IMG/VR virus record: IMGVR_UViG_3300019360_000010
Span: 1-56,444 of that record
Reading direction: 5' to 3' (one strand)
Length of the DNA stretch: 56,444 nt
Source of the DNA: a virus
The position numbers were made by a program, and so were the translations under genes. Under the pieces are notes generated by a model. It was not told the origin of the DNA, did no database searches, and saw only the letters and a program-made list of their open reading frames with translations. The stretch's first letter is position 1; each line of letters opens with the position of its first letter. This document shows, one piece after another, positions 28,715 to 37,552 of this stretch.

Positions 28715-30927
28715 GCCTCCCCTGGGAGCGTCGCGATGTAACCTGGCGTCCGCGCGGTACGTGCGATTTGTCGCGGTCGGGCTTTCAGGTCGGGGCCGGC
28801 GCGCAGGGTCCGCGTCAGTCGCCGCCGGCCGGTGGTGGCGCGGCGACGTTCATCACCGATATCGCGTGGCGCAACGACGGAGGATCTACTGCGTCCGGGC
28901 AGCTGCTGCGGCGTACGTTCGGATTTACGCAAGGCCAGGTGCCGACCGGTCAGCTCTTGGAATTTCGTAAGTCCGACGGCACGACGCCGCTCACCTATCA
29001 GAGCTTCGACGCCGAGGCCGATCGTTACGCGGACGGTTCGCTCAAGTTCATCGTCGGTACGGTGATCCAGGAAGACAACGCCAACAGCGGATCGAACCTC
29101 ACTTACAAGCTGTACCGCGCCGGTACGTCAACGGCGAACAACGTCAGCCCGATCACCAACGCGAACCTTCAGGCGCTGGCGATCACGGTCGACATCACGG
29201 CCGGCGGCACCACGTATACGTTCGACGTGGCGGCGGCGATCACGGCCGCGCGTATCCGAGACTTTGCGCTCGGTCCGTGGGGTCGCACCGTTCAGGTATG
29301 GGGCGTGGCCGCGAACGGCGGTACGCCGAACAACGCGCTCTACATCAACGTTGACCTTACGTTGATGCGCGACGGTACGACCTGGAACGCCTGGGTCGAG
29401 GTCATCTCCAACTGGGACCAGAACTACTCGGTTCGGAACTGTCCGGGCACGGGCACCATCACCGCGATGCGCTTGAAGCAGTCGGGCAGCGACGTACGCG
29501 CGTTGACCAGTCTCAGCTTCAACAACTCCGGTGGCGTTGGCACCGATATCCCTACGTCGGACGGTTTCGAGGTATGGAACACGAACGCCTGCACGATGCG
29601 GCCGCTGTACGATCCGCACCAACTCTCGCTGTGCCGCCTGATCCCGTACTACCCGAACGGTGCTGGCTACATTACCGCGCTCGGCAGTCCGTCGCCGTTG
29701 ACCTTTACGCCGATGGATATCTATGACCTGACCGCCGCGTTAAATACCGGCGGCGGTCGGTTCGACATCGGCTATCAGCCGGGTTGGCACGCGGCGGCGG
29801 CGGTGTCACAGGCCGGCAGCGCGGGTAAGGCGTGGAGCAACAGGGCGCTGCTGAACGCGCTCGGCGCGAGCGGGTTGACGAAGAACTTCTATAACAGCAC
29901 CTATGGCCTGCCGCTCGTCGTACGAAACCAGACCTACGGCAGCATCGTCGGCAACAACGCGATCGGGTACATCGGCAGCAACACGTTCGGTTTCAGTGGT
30001 GGTACGTCGCCGTTCTCTCAGGACACCGACACGTACCACTGGCCGTTCATGCCGTGGTGGATGTACGTCGTCTGGGGTCAGCCGTGGTGGTTGCGCAAGT
30101 CGATAGTCGACGCGAACCAGGGAGTCCTCGGCACCGATCCGTCGCTGCGCGCGCGGACCATGACCAACGGCGACAGCTACACCACGGTGACGCGCACCGA
30201 TGGCGGTCCGCGTGGTTGGGCCTGGTCAACGCGCAACATCCTCGACACGCGCATGGTGATCCCGAGCACGCATCCGCTTCACGACTACATCGTGGATGTG
30301 GCGAACGACAACCTCAACTGGTTTAACTCGGCGAACAAGACCGCGAACATCGTCACGGCGATGCGTGCGCTCAACGTCATCGGCGACTTCATAGAGAACC
30401 CCAACCCACCGAACGCTGGTATCTCGACGCGCTGGTTCATGCACGGGTACACTACCACCGTGTTGGGGATGCAGCTCAAACGCGGGTATCTGACGACGGC
30501 TAGTCAGTCGATCACGGGGTACGTCGAGCTCAACACGATGGGCATGGGCGTTGACGGGTGCAACTCGCGCGCTCAGGGCTTCACGGTCAACTTCTCGATC
30601 GACAACTCGCTCACCACCTCGGCGGCCAACACGGCGCAGACCTGGGATCGCGTCGCGGCGAACGCGGACACCGCGCCCACGTGGGACGACAGCACGAAGC
30701 TGATCCCGTCCACGGGTTGCCCTGCCTCCGGCACCAACTCGCCGTACGGCATCGAACCGTGGGACTACTTCGGCGTCTGGCGATCGGCGTCGGCGTGTTG
30801 TGCGGACGGCGGATCGACGAAGTCGGGAACGTACTACACTTATATGCAGGCGCAGCTCGTGGGTGGCGCGGCGTGGACGGACGCGGACCTGACGACGGCG
30901 CCGCACTGGATCATCGAGAGGGAATGA
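28711..30927 (+). CDS. Large tail-associated protein, candidate tailspike or receptor-binding protein (738 aa)
   Basis: The largest late protein not explained by a core virion family. The N-terminal 45 residues are a flexible Gly/Pro-rich stretch. From 50 to about 290 it is beta-rich (GGTTYTFDVAAAITAARIRD). The second half is aromatic-rich (PFMPWWMYVVWGQPWWL, GGPRGWAWSTRNILDTRMVI) and could be an (alpha/alpha)-toroid or beta-helix enzyme domain acting on polysaccharide, as in many podovirus spikes. No catalytic motif is recognised. It begins with an ATGA overlap and ends overlapping the next gene. Receptor binding is inferred from size, composition and position among fibre-like genes. Confidence 0.6.
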   Translation: MSLPWERRDVTWRPRGTCDLSRSGFQVGAGAQGPRQSPPAGGGAATFITDIAWRNDGGSTASGQLLRRTFGFTQGQVPTGQLLEFRKSDGTTPLTYQSFDAEADRYADGSLKFIVGTVIQEDNANSGSNLTYKLYRAGTSTANNVSPITNANLQALAITVDITAGGTTYTFDVAAAITAARIRDFALGPWGRTVQVWGVAANGGTPNNALYINVDLTLMRDGTTWNAWVEVISNWDQNYSVRNCPGTGTITAMRLKQSGSDVRALTSLSFNNSGGVGTDIPTSDGFEVWNTNACTMRPLYDPHQLSLCRLIPYYPNGAGYITALGSPSPLTFTPMDIYDLTAALNTGGGRFDIGYQPGWHAAAAVSQAGSAGKAWSNRALLNALGASGLTKNFYNSTYGLPLVVRNQTYGSIVGNNAIGYIGSNTFGFSGGTSPFSQDTDTYHWPFMPWWMYVVWGQPWWLRKSIVDANQGVLGTDPSLRARTMTNGDSYTTVTRTDGGPRGWAWSTRNILDTRMVIPSTHPLHDYIVDVANDNLNWFNSANKTANIVTAMRALNVIGDFIENPNPPNAGISTRWFMHGYTTTVLGMQLKRGYLTTASQSITGYVELNTMGMGVDGCNSRAQGFTVNFSIDNSLTTSAANTAQTWDRVAANADTAPTWDDSTKLIPSTGCPASGTNSPYGIEPWDYFGVWRSASACCADGGSTKSGTYYTYMQAQLVGGAAWTDADLTTAPHWIIERE

Positions 30928-31340
30928 TGGCGACCGGTATCACCTGGCATCGACACGTGAAGCTGGACGGGTTCTACCCGAACTATTTCACGCTTCATCA
31001 CTACGGCGCACACTGTCTCGAGCACGCGCACGCTCAACGCCACCTGATCGAGGCAGACGGCTTCATCCTCGTTGCGGCGCGCGGAACACCCGGCGGCGAC
31101 TTCACCCGTCTGTGCCAGCCGCTGGAAGGGTTCAGCGCGGCGGCTGATGTCCGCCATCTGGTGATCAACATAGAGCAGCGCCCGGTCCGTGTACGCTGCT
31201 TGTTCAACAGCGAGCCGGTTGGCCGCCCTGACCGCCTGGTTGATGAAAGTGCGGAGACGCCCATCGAGGATCTGTCGCCAGTGATCCGCGAGGCGATGAG
31301 GTTGGCGCACGCCTGGATGAAAGAGGCCGGACTCGCATGA
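30924..31340 (+). CDS. Hypothetical 138-aa His-rich protein
   Basis: ATG at 30924 (ATGATG; stop of the large gene overlaps). HHYGAHCLEHAHAQRHL (about 24-40) has six His and one Cys and may bind metal. The rest, VRHLVINIEQRPVRVRCLFN, is strand-like with a helical C-terminus. Not recognised; paired with the cupin-like gene that follows, with which it overlaps by 4 nt. Confidence 0.6.
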   Translation: MMATGITWHRHVKLDGFYPNYFTLHHYGAHCLEHAHAQRHLIEADGFILVAARGTPGGDFTRLCQPLEGFSAAADVRHLVINIEQRPVRVRCLFNSEPVGRPDRLVDESAETPIEDLSPVIREAMRLAHAWMKEAGLA

Positions 31341-31723
31341 TCCAACCGCACCGCATCTTCGACGGCACGTGGGACTACGGCGAGATCGCCACGCACGTCT
31401 TTCGCGTCGTCGGCGGCGACCTGGGCAGCAAGACGCCCGTCGGGCACAAGCACGCCTATCCGCACATGCTGCTGGTGCGCAAGGTCGAGCCGGTCGCGTT
31501 CGATGTGACGGTCTGGGCGATCCAGGACGGTCAGTGGGTCAAGCTGCCCACGCGTCCCGGCGATGCGTGGTACGTTGAGGCCGGCGTCCAGCACTACGCC
31601 GAGGTACCGCCAGGCTGCACGGCCGATATCCTGTGCATCTTCTCCAACTGGGGACCGGACGGAAAGCGGTTCAACCCTAAGAGCTATCGCGCACCTTCCG
31701 TGGAGCCCGAGCCATGGCAGTAA
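31337..31723 (+). CDS. Cupin-fold protein (128 aa)
   Basis: GHKHAYPHMLLV (His37, His39, His43) and PGDAWYVEAGVQHYAEV (His86) match cupin motifs 1 and 2, with a metal site formed by the His residues. Cupins act as sugar epimerases, dioxygenases or simple binders. In a run of fibre genes it may modify or bind host polysaccharide. The ATG overlaps the upstream stop (ATGA). Confidence 0.65.
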   Translation: MIQPHRIFDGTWDYGEIATHVFRVVGGDLGSKTPVGHKHAYPHMLLVRKVEPVAFDVTVWAIQDGQWVKLPTRPGDAWYVEAGVQHYAEVPPGCTADILCIFSNWGPDGKRFNPKSYRAPSVEPEPWQ

Positions 31724-32094
31724 CGCTCTGGGTCAAGCGCGTGGATAACGGTAACTTCCAGAACGGCGACGTGGTGGACATGGCGGAGGGCGTCGGCCTG
31801 TTCCATGGTCATAAGCCCACGCAGAGCGGCGACTGGCGCATCATCGTGGTGGACGATGCCGTGCCAAAACAAATCTACGCGCTGGACCTGTTCAAGAGCT
31901 ACAAGCACCCCGCCACGGACAAGCCGATCCTTCAACGCGTCGCGCATATCGACATGTCGGGACTGGAAGCGCATGCCGCCCGGATGGCCGGGCGTGCGCT
32001 GGCGAACGACGACTCGATCCGCACCGGGATGATGCAGGTCGAGGCATACACCAAGCGCAAGTTCCTCCCGCCGATCCCGGGGCTGCTGACGTGA
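31714..32094 (+). CDS. Hypothetical 126-aa protein
   Basis: ATG at 31714, overlapping the cupin gene by 10 nt. Starts MAVTLWVKRVDNGNFQNGDV, with WRIIVVDDAVPKQIYALDL, and ends in a helix with KRKFLPPIPGLLT. It looks like a small phage virion or chaperone protein. Conserved-looking but unassigned. Confidence 0.6.
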   Translation: MAVTLWVKRVDNGNFQNGDVVDMAEGVGLFHGHKPTQSGDWRIIVVDDAVPKQIYALDLFKSYKHPATDKPILQRVAHIDMSGLEAHAARMAGRALANDDSIRTGMMQVEAYTKRKFLPPIPGLLT

Positions 32095-33080
32095 GCGTCG
32101 ATACCATCGGATCGGGCGGCGATACCCCGACGGTCATCACCTGGGCCGGCGGCATCCCCGGTACGCTGCTGGAGAACGAGGAGGGGCGCGTTCTCAACCA
32201 GGAGGTCAACAACACCTCGGACAGCGTGGACCTCAGCGGGGTTACGACCGGCGCGTTTTCAATCACGCTCACCGCTAACCCCGGCGCCAGCTTCGTCGAC
32301 GTACTCAACCCCGCCACGACGGCGGTGCGGTACTACGCTGGAACGCAGGGCGCAGCCGTGCTGATGAGCAGCAGTTGCCAGGAGCTCAAGTTCGGAGCTG
32401 CCACCACGGTCTCGAAGCTGATGTTCAAAAAGACCAGTGGCTACGGTGTGATACTCTACAGCACCAACGACGCGTTCACGGCCAACCAGTTGATCATGTA
32501 CTCGACCGATGGTAACTACATGATGCGCGGCCCTGGGACTTTTCAGCGCCTTATCGCCTATGCCGACGTCAACATACAGTTCTACCAGGGCAACCTGGCC
32601 ACGTTCCGGAACTGGTCCTACTACCGCTTCGGCGGGGGTTCAACCATCGGGCTGGAGAGCCAATACAGCGGCGCGAAGTCGATCAACGGCGCGGTCGCCG
32701 GTTGCGGCGCCAACGGGTACGAGGGAACCTCGTCGGCGACCAGTCTCAACAACGCCACCGATCAGGGCAGCTTCGGCGGCATCGGGTTTGATGGTGGCAC
32801 GCCGCAGACCTCGCTGGTGGCGGCCACGGAATGGACCAACGTGGCAAGCGCGGCGGCGGCCGATTTCCGTATCGCATCCGGCAGCGCGAAGTTGAAGGCC
32901 AACGGCACTACCGGCGGGAGCGCGCCGGCCACGGACATCTTTGGTGTGAGTTGGAACGCTGGCACGCCGGACATCGGCGCGATCAAGTTCGCCGGTGCGG
33001 CACCGAGTAACGACTGGGTGCCCAACCCGTATTGGCAACAGACGCCGGGCATGCGTCCGCGTGGTCACGTGGGGTACTAG
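32091..33080 (+). CDS. Putative beta-helix structural protein (329 aa)
   Basis: GTG at 32091 overlapping the upstream stop (GTGA). It has repeated short strands with small residues and Asn turns (NTSDSVDLSGVTTGAFSITL, GGSTIGLESQYSGAKSINGA), a pattern of right-handed parallel beta-helix proteins in tail spikes, and a SGSAKLKANGT close to the end. Probably part of the adsorption apparatus. Confidence 0.6.
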   Translation: MSVDTIGSGGDTPTVITWAGGIPGTLLENEEGRVLNQEVNNTSDSVDLSGVTTGAFSITLTANPGASFVDVLNPATTAVRYYAGTQGAAVLMSSSCQELKFGAATTVSKLMFKKTSGYGVILYSTNDAFTANQLIMYSTDGNYMMRGPGTFQRLIAYADVNIQFYQGNLATFRNWSYYRFGGGSTIGLESQYSGAKSINGAVAGCGANGYEGTSSATSLNNATDQGSFGGIGFDGGTPQTSLVAATEWTNVASAAAADFRIASGSAKLKANGTTGGSAPATDIFGVSWNAGTPDIGAIKFAGAAPSNDWVPNPYWQQTPGMRPRGHVGY

Positions 33081-33083
33081 ATC

Positions 33084-33788
33084 GTGTCAACGTCAATTCA
33101 ATATCAGATCAAGACCGACTGGCCGCCGGGCGGTGCACCGACACCACCGGCACTGACGTACGTCGACACGCCGTGGCTCGTGCCGCGACCGCGTGCGCAG
33201 CAGCGCGTGGCGGTCATGGCGTCGGGCGCGTCGATGGGTGGTGACTGGTCCGACCCGCCGGTGGCTCAGCTCATCCTGCTGTCGCAGCCGCGTCCGAAGC
33301 GTCCGGGCCTCGCCGTCGCGGGGCACCCCCTATATCAGTCGGCCGTGCCGTTCGTCGCTCCGCCGCCCGCGAACGTCGGTGAGTGGTTCCGACCGTTGAA
33401 CCAACCGTCACCGAAGCGTCCGGGTCTTCACGCAGCGAGCATCCCGGCCGCGTTTCAGACCGTTCAGCTCATCGTCATTCCGGCAGCCGAACCGGGCACC
33501 TGGCTGATGCCGTTGTCGCAGCCGGCACCGAAGCGTCCCGGTCTGCGCGCCGCGAACCAGTTCGCGTTCGCGATGGGTCTCATCAGTTACACCGGTCCGG
33601 GAGTGCAGGCCGGGTCGTGGTTCCGTCCGCTGAACGAGGGCCGCCAAGCGATCCGACGTGGCGGGCTACGTGCGTCGGAGATACCGTCGACGCCGTTCAC
33701 GCCGCCGTTCGTCCCGCCGATCCCGCCGCCGGCCGGTGGTGCGACGCAGCGTCGACGTCGGTTCGTTCGTCGCGGCAAGGTGTATTAG
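33084..33788 (+). CDS. PKRPGL-repeat protein (234 aa)
   Basis: GTG at 33084. Four repeats of about 45 residues, each W-(F/L)-x-P-L-(S/N)-Q-P-x-P-K-R-P-G-L-x-x-A: LSQPRPKRPGLAVAG, LNQPSPKRPGLHAAS, LSQPAPKRPGLRAAN and a degenerate LNEGRQAIRRGGLRASE. The C-terminus is Pro-rich, then RRRRFVRRGKVY. The repeats look like an extended linker or fibre with regular proline-basic patches; such a protein could bind DNA, membrane or LPS. No named family. Confidence 0.65.
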   Translation: MSTSIQYQIKTDWPPGGAPTPPALTYVDTPWLVPRPRAQQRVAVMASGASMGGDWSDPPVAQLILLSQPRPKRPGLAVAGHPLYQSAVPFVAPPPANVGEWFRPLNQPSPKRPGLHAASIPAAFQTVQLIVIPAAEPGTWLMPLSQPAPKRPGLRAANQFAFAMGLISYTGPGVQAGSWFRPLNEGRQAIRRGGLRASEIPSTPFTPPFVPPIPPPAGGATQRRRRFVRRGKVY

Positions 33789-33789
33789 C

Positions 33790-34302
33790 ATGGCTGGTTC
33801 ACCTCAGATCCCGGTCATCTTCGTTCCGTCTGAATACCTGACGGACATGTTCATCTCGAACGACGTGTCCACCGGCGTCCTCACGTTCATCCGTCCGTTC
33901 CAACCCTGGTATCGGCTGTTTCCGGGGGAGGAGATGAACCAGGTCGTCGATGCGGTGAACGAGCTGATCCTGCGGTTGAACCTGAACATGGTTCAACGCG
34001 TGATCACGGACCCGGGCGACATCGACATCGAGCCCGGCGACGTTCAGGTGCTCATCGACAAGACGGTGCCGCAGGCGACCACCGTATACCTGCCCTCGGT
34101 GACCGAGTTCGTCGAGCGCGGATACAACTTTGCACCGGTCCTGATCAAGGACCTGGCGCAGAACGCCGGCACGTTCAACATCACGATCGTGCCGGACGGC
34201 GCGGATACGATCGACAAGCTGGCCACGTGGACGCTCGCGGCTGACGGTGCCGCGATATCGCTCCGCGCCCTCAACGACATGACCGGGTGGTACGTCGCAT
34301 GA
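33790..34302 (+). CDS. Putative virion protein (170 aa)
   Basis: ATG at 33790. Starts MAGSPQIPVIFVPSEYLTDM; MNQVVDAVNELILRLNLNMV is a helical (coiled-coil) part, and a strand-rich C-terminus follows (PDGADTIDKLATWTLAADGA). A coil followed by a small beta domain is typical of trimeric fibre connectors. It overlaps the tail-fibre gene (ATGA). Confidence 0.6.
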   Translation: MAGSPQIPVIFVPSEYLTDMFISNDVSTGVLTFIRPFQPWYRLFPGEEMNQVVDAVNELILRLNLNMVQRVITDPGDIDIEPGDVQVLIDKTVPQATTVYLPSVTEFVERGYNFAPVLIKDLAQNAGTFNITIVPDGADTIDKLATWTLAADGAAISLRALNDMTGWYVA

Positions 34303-35678
34303 TGAAGCGCTTGATCGCCGGGCTCTTCGGGCTGCTGTTCGCGGCCGAGGTCTCGGCGCAGTCGTTCACCGGGACCGTTCAGAACCACGCCATCCCGATC
34401 GGCAAGGGACCGGGCGTCAGTGGGATGACGAGCCTGCTGCCCGGTTCTACGAACACGCTGCTGCGATCCAATGGACCGTCCGCCGATCCGAGCTACGCGT
34501 CGGTCGCGGTCGTCCTTGATACGATCTGCACGGCGCGCGGATCGTTATTGTTCCGCAACGCGACGGTCTGGACCTGTCTGCCGCCCGGAACGAACGGTCA
34601 ACCGCTGCTGACGCAGGGCGCGGGTGCCGATCCGATCTATGGCACCGTCACCGTGCCGTTTGGCGGCACCGGGTTGACCTCGGGATCGGCCGGCGGCGTC
34701 CTGGCGTTTTCCACGCCGACCACGCTGGTGTCGTCCTCCGCGCTCACCTCTAACGCGCTCGTGCTCGGTGGTGGTGCCGGATCGCCGCCGGGCACGCCGG
34801 TATCGCTCGGTACCACCACGCTCGTCCTACACGGCAACGCGGCCGGTCCGCCGACCTGGGGCACGGTCGACATGGCCAACTCGGTCAGCGGGGTGCTGGC
34901 CTCGGCGAACGGCGGCACCGACACCGGCACGGTCACGCAGGGCGACCTGCTGTACGGCAGCACCACGACCGGTTGGAGCCGACTGTCGAAGAGCGCCACG
35001 GCGACGCGGTACCTGTCGAACCAGGGCGCGTCTAACGGTCCGGCGTGGTCGCAGGTCAACCTGCCGGACGGCGTGACGGGCGTCCTCCCCGAAGCGAACG
35101 GTGGCACGAACCAGTCCACCTACGCGCAGGGTGACCTGCTGTATGCGTCGGCCGCGAACGTCCTTAGCAAGCTGGCGAAGAACACCACGGCGACGCGGTA
35201 CCTGTCGAACACCGGCGCGTCGAACGCACCGCAGTGGGATCAGATCACGCTGACGACCGGTGCCAGTGACTATGCCGAGGGATCGTGGACGCCGGTTATC
35301 GCGGGCAGCACCACGGCTGGTACGCAGACTTACACGGTTCAGGTCGGGCGGTACGTTCGGATCGGCAACAACGTCACGGTTCACGGCCGCGTCACGACCT
35401 CGGCGATCGGCGGTACGATCGCGGGGAACGTCCTTATCACCGGGCTGCCGTTCACCGCGCGAAACGTCACGAACCTACTTCCGGCCTGCTCGCTCGGCAA
35501 CGTCAACAACGTGACGTTGACCGGCGGCTATTTCTTTTGGACGGCGATCGTCGGACCCAGCACCACGTCGATCGCCATAGTCGAGAACCGATCGGCGAAC
35601 ACGGCTCAAAGCATCCCGGTCGCGGCGCTCGGCGCGGCGACGGACATCATCATCACCTGCAACTACCTGATCAACTGA
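34299..35678 (+). CDS. Tail-fibre-like protein with N-terminal signal peptide (459 aa)
   Basis: MMKRLIAGLFGLLFAAEVSA followed by QS is a Sec signal peptide. After it come fibre repeats: two units of N-G-G-T-(D/N)-x-(G/S)-T-x-x-Q-G-D-L-L-Y-(G/A)-S, each followed by TATRYLSN(Q/T)GAS, and a GGTGLTSG strand, as in many phage fibres. The C-terminal domain (ASDYAEGSWTPVIAGSTT, GLPFTARNV) matches fibre-tip beta-sandwich domains. The signal peptide is odd for a virion protein and is shared with two other genes in the window. Starts ATGATG overlapping the preceding stop, ends TGATG into TerS. Confidence 0.75.
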   Translation: MMKRLIAGLFGLLFAAEVSAQSFTGTVQNHAIPIGKGPGVSGMTSLLPGSTNTLLRSNGPSADPSYASVAVVLDTICTARGSLLFRNATVWTCLPPGTNGQPLLTQGAGADPIYGTVTVPFGGTGLTSGSAGGVLAFSTPTTLVSSSALTSNALVLGGGAGSPPGTPVSLGTTTLVLHGNAAGPPTWGTVDMANSVSGVLASANGGTDTGTVTQGDLLYGSTTTGWSRLSKSATATRYLSNQGASNGPAWSQVNLPDGVTGVLPEANGGTNQSTYAQGDLLYASAANVLSKLAKNTTATRYLSNTGASNAPQWDQITLTTGASDYAEGSWTPVIAGSTTAGTQTYTVQVGRYVRIGNNVTVHGRVTTSAIGGTIAGNVLITGLPFTARNVTNLLPACSLGNVNNVTLTGGYFFWTAIVGPSTTSIAIVENRSANTAQSIPVAALGAATDIIITCNYLIN

Positions 35679-36235
35679 TGGCCAAGCGCACGCCGGCATA
35701 TCCGACGTTGAAGACGGGCGAGCGTACAAAGTACGCGCCTGAGTTCGATGATCTCGCGTTTCGTGCTAAGCTGCTGGGCGCGACCGATGAGCAGCTCGCC
35801 AAGATGCTGCGCGTGTCGGCCACTTCGATCTCGCGCTGGCGCAACACGATCGAGTCGTTCGATCTCGCCTGCCGGAAGGGCGAGCTGGAGGCGGACACGC
35901 GCGTCGCCGAAGCGCTGTACAACCGGGCGATCGGGACGATCGTCACCGATCAGGTCGCGATCAAGGTGAAGAAGGGCAAGGATCTCGAGGAGGTAGAAGT
36001 CATCGATCTCGAGAAGACGATCCCGCCCGACACGACCGCGCAGATGTTCTGGTTGAGGAACCGCGCGCGTCGACGCTGGCAGTCGCAGCCCGACGAGAGC
36101 GACGATGACGAACGTCCGACGCGCGACGTGCGCATCACCTTCATCTCCCCTGGTAGCGTGCAGGTCGTACCGCCGGGGAAGTCGCTGATGCCCGCGTTCG
36201 TTGACGTGACGCCGAAGGGTACGGCCGATGATTGA
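35678..36235 (+). CDS. Terminase small subunit (TerS-like)
   Basis: A 185-aa protein directly upstream of TerL, overlapping it by 8 nt. The N-terminal HTH is ATDEQLAKMLRVSATSISRW (35-54). An oligomerisation helix (KGELEADTRVAEALYNRAIG) and a DTTAQMFWLRNRARRRWQ segment follow, as in TerS proteins of PBSX/P22-like packaging systems. TerS binds the packaging site and hands the DNA to TerL. ATG at 35678 (TGATG). Confidence 0.8.
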   Translation: MAKRTPAYPTLKTGERTKYAPEFDDLAFRAKLLGATDEQLAKMLRVSATSISRWRNTIESFDLACRKGELEADTRVAEALYNRAIGTIVTDQVAIKVKKGKDLEEVEVIDLEKTIPPDTTAQMFWLRNRARRRWQSQPDESDDDERPTRDVRITFISPGSVQVVPPGKSLMPAFVDVTPKGTADD

Positions 36236-37550
36236 GGAAGTTGAGGACGTACCGATCGGGGCTCAGTTCCCCGAGATCACGCGGTTCCTCTTCGATCCGA
36301 AGCGGTTCAAGATAGCGTACGGCGGTCGCGGTGCCGCGAAGTCATGGAACTTCGCCCGGGCGTTATTGATCAAGGGATACCAGAGCAAGAAACGTATCCT
36401 CTGCTGCCGTGAGTATCAGAACACGCTCGCGGACTCGTCGCATCAGCTTCTCCAGGATCAGATACGGTTGCTGGATCTGACGGATCACTACCGGATCTTC
36501 GAGAACAAGATCGAAGGTGCGAACGGAACCAAGTTCAGGTTCTTCGGGTTGCGCAAACAGTTCAACGAGATCGCGTCGTTCGAAGCGATCGACATCGTCT
36601 GGGTGGAAGAAGCGAACACCACCTCGAAGGCATCGTGGACAAAGCTGATCCCCACGATCCGAAAGGACGGCTCCGAGATCTGGGTCTCGTTCAACCCGGA
36701 GCTGGACACCGACGAGACCTACAAGCTGTTCGTTGTCAACACGCCACCGGACGCGGCCGTCGTGAAGATGACCTGGCAGCACAACCCGTGGTTCCCGAAG
36801 GTCCTGAATGAGGCTCGTCTTCACGATCGTCGGACGAAGCCGGAGGACGAGTATCTTCACGTCTGGGAAGGTCAGTGCCTGCGATGGCTTGAGGGTGCGG
36901 TGTTCGCCGAAGAGATGCGCGCGGCCGAACTGGCGGGTCGCATCACCAAGGTCCCGTACTTCGTCGGGTCGCCGGTGGACACGGTGTGGGACCTCGGGCG
37001 CGGCGACAACACGTCGATCTGGTTCCGGCAGCGTGTCGGGATGGAGTGGCGGTACATCGACTTCTACGAGAACAACCGTAAGCACATCTCGCACTACCTC
37101 GAGGAGCTACAGCGCCGGAGCTACGTGTACGGCACGCACTACCTTCCGCACGACGGTGAGGCCGAGCAGCTCGGTAGCAAGATGACGGTAGAAGAGCAGG
37201 TCCGCGCGGTGTTCCCGGGGAAGGTCCGGGTCATCCCGGCGCAGTCCACGCAGGACCAGCTCAACGCGGCGCGCACGACGTTTCCCAACTCGTACTTCGA
37301 TCAGGAGAAATGCACGGACGGTCTGCAGCACCTTCGTTATTGGAAGTATAAGATTGATCCGCACACGCGTCAGCGGAACCGAGAACCGGAACACGACATT
37401 CATTCGCACGCGTCGAAAGCCTACATCTACTCGGCACTGACATCGTTAGCGAAGGTGGCGAAGAAGCTAGACCTCGAGCCGCCGGTCGAACGCCGCAAGG
37501 TTCAGCTCGGTGATCTGTCATCGAGCGCTAACCAAGCTTGGATGGGCTGA
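36228..37550 (+). CDS. terL: Terminase large subunit
   Basis: A 440-aa Terminase_3/PBSX-type TerL. The ATPase has Walker A YGGRGAAKS (31-39) and Walker B AIDIVWVEEA (120-129, catalytic Glu128), with a SFNPE coupling motif (154-158). The nuclease has VWDLGRGDNTS with Asp255 and Asp260, and LPHDG with Asp309. It drives DNA into the capsid through the portal and makes the headful or site-specific cut. TerLs of this group often belong to headful-packaging phages, which would explain a circularly permuted assembly. ATG at 36228. Confidence 0.93.
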   Translation: MIEEVEDVPIGAQFPEITRFLFDPKRFKIAYGGRGAAKSWNFARALLIKGYQSKKRILCCREYQNTLADSSHQLLQDQIRLLDLTDHYRIFENKIEGANGTKFRFFGLRKQFNEIASFEAIDIVWVEEANTTSKASWTKLIPTIRKDGSEIWVSFNPELDTDETYKLFVVNTPPDAAVVKMTWQHNPWFPKVLNEARLHDRRTKPEDEYLHVWEGQCLRWLEGAVFAEEMRAAELAGRITKVPYFVGSPVDTVWDLGRGDNTSIWFRQRVGMEWRYIDFYENNRKHISHYLEELQRRSYVYGTHYLPHDGEAEQLGSKMTVEEQVRAVFPGKVRVIPAQSTQDQLNAARTTFPNSYFDQEKCTDGLQHLRYWKYKIDPHTRQRNREPEHDIHSHASKAYIYSALTSLAKVAKKLDLEPPVERRKVQLGDLSSSANQAWMG

Positions 37551-37552
37551 TC

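Noticed and set aside
30226-30906. Minus-strand frame (226 codons) inside the large tail gene
   Set aside because: Almost entirely Arg/Val/His low-complexity translation; shadow of the plus-strand gene.
30924-31723. His-rich and cupin-like genes considered as TET/JBP-type 2-oxoglutarate dioxygenases for DNA modification
   Set aside because: No H-x-D ... H with downstream Arg pattern; position is in the fibre block, not in the modification cluster.
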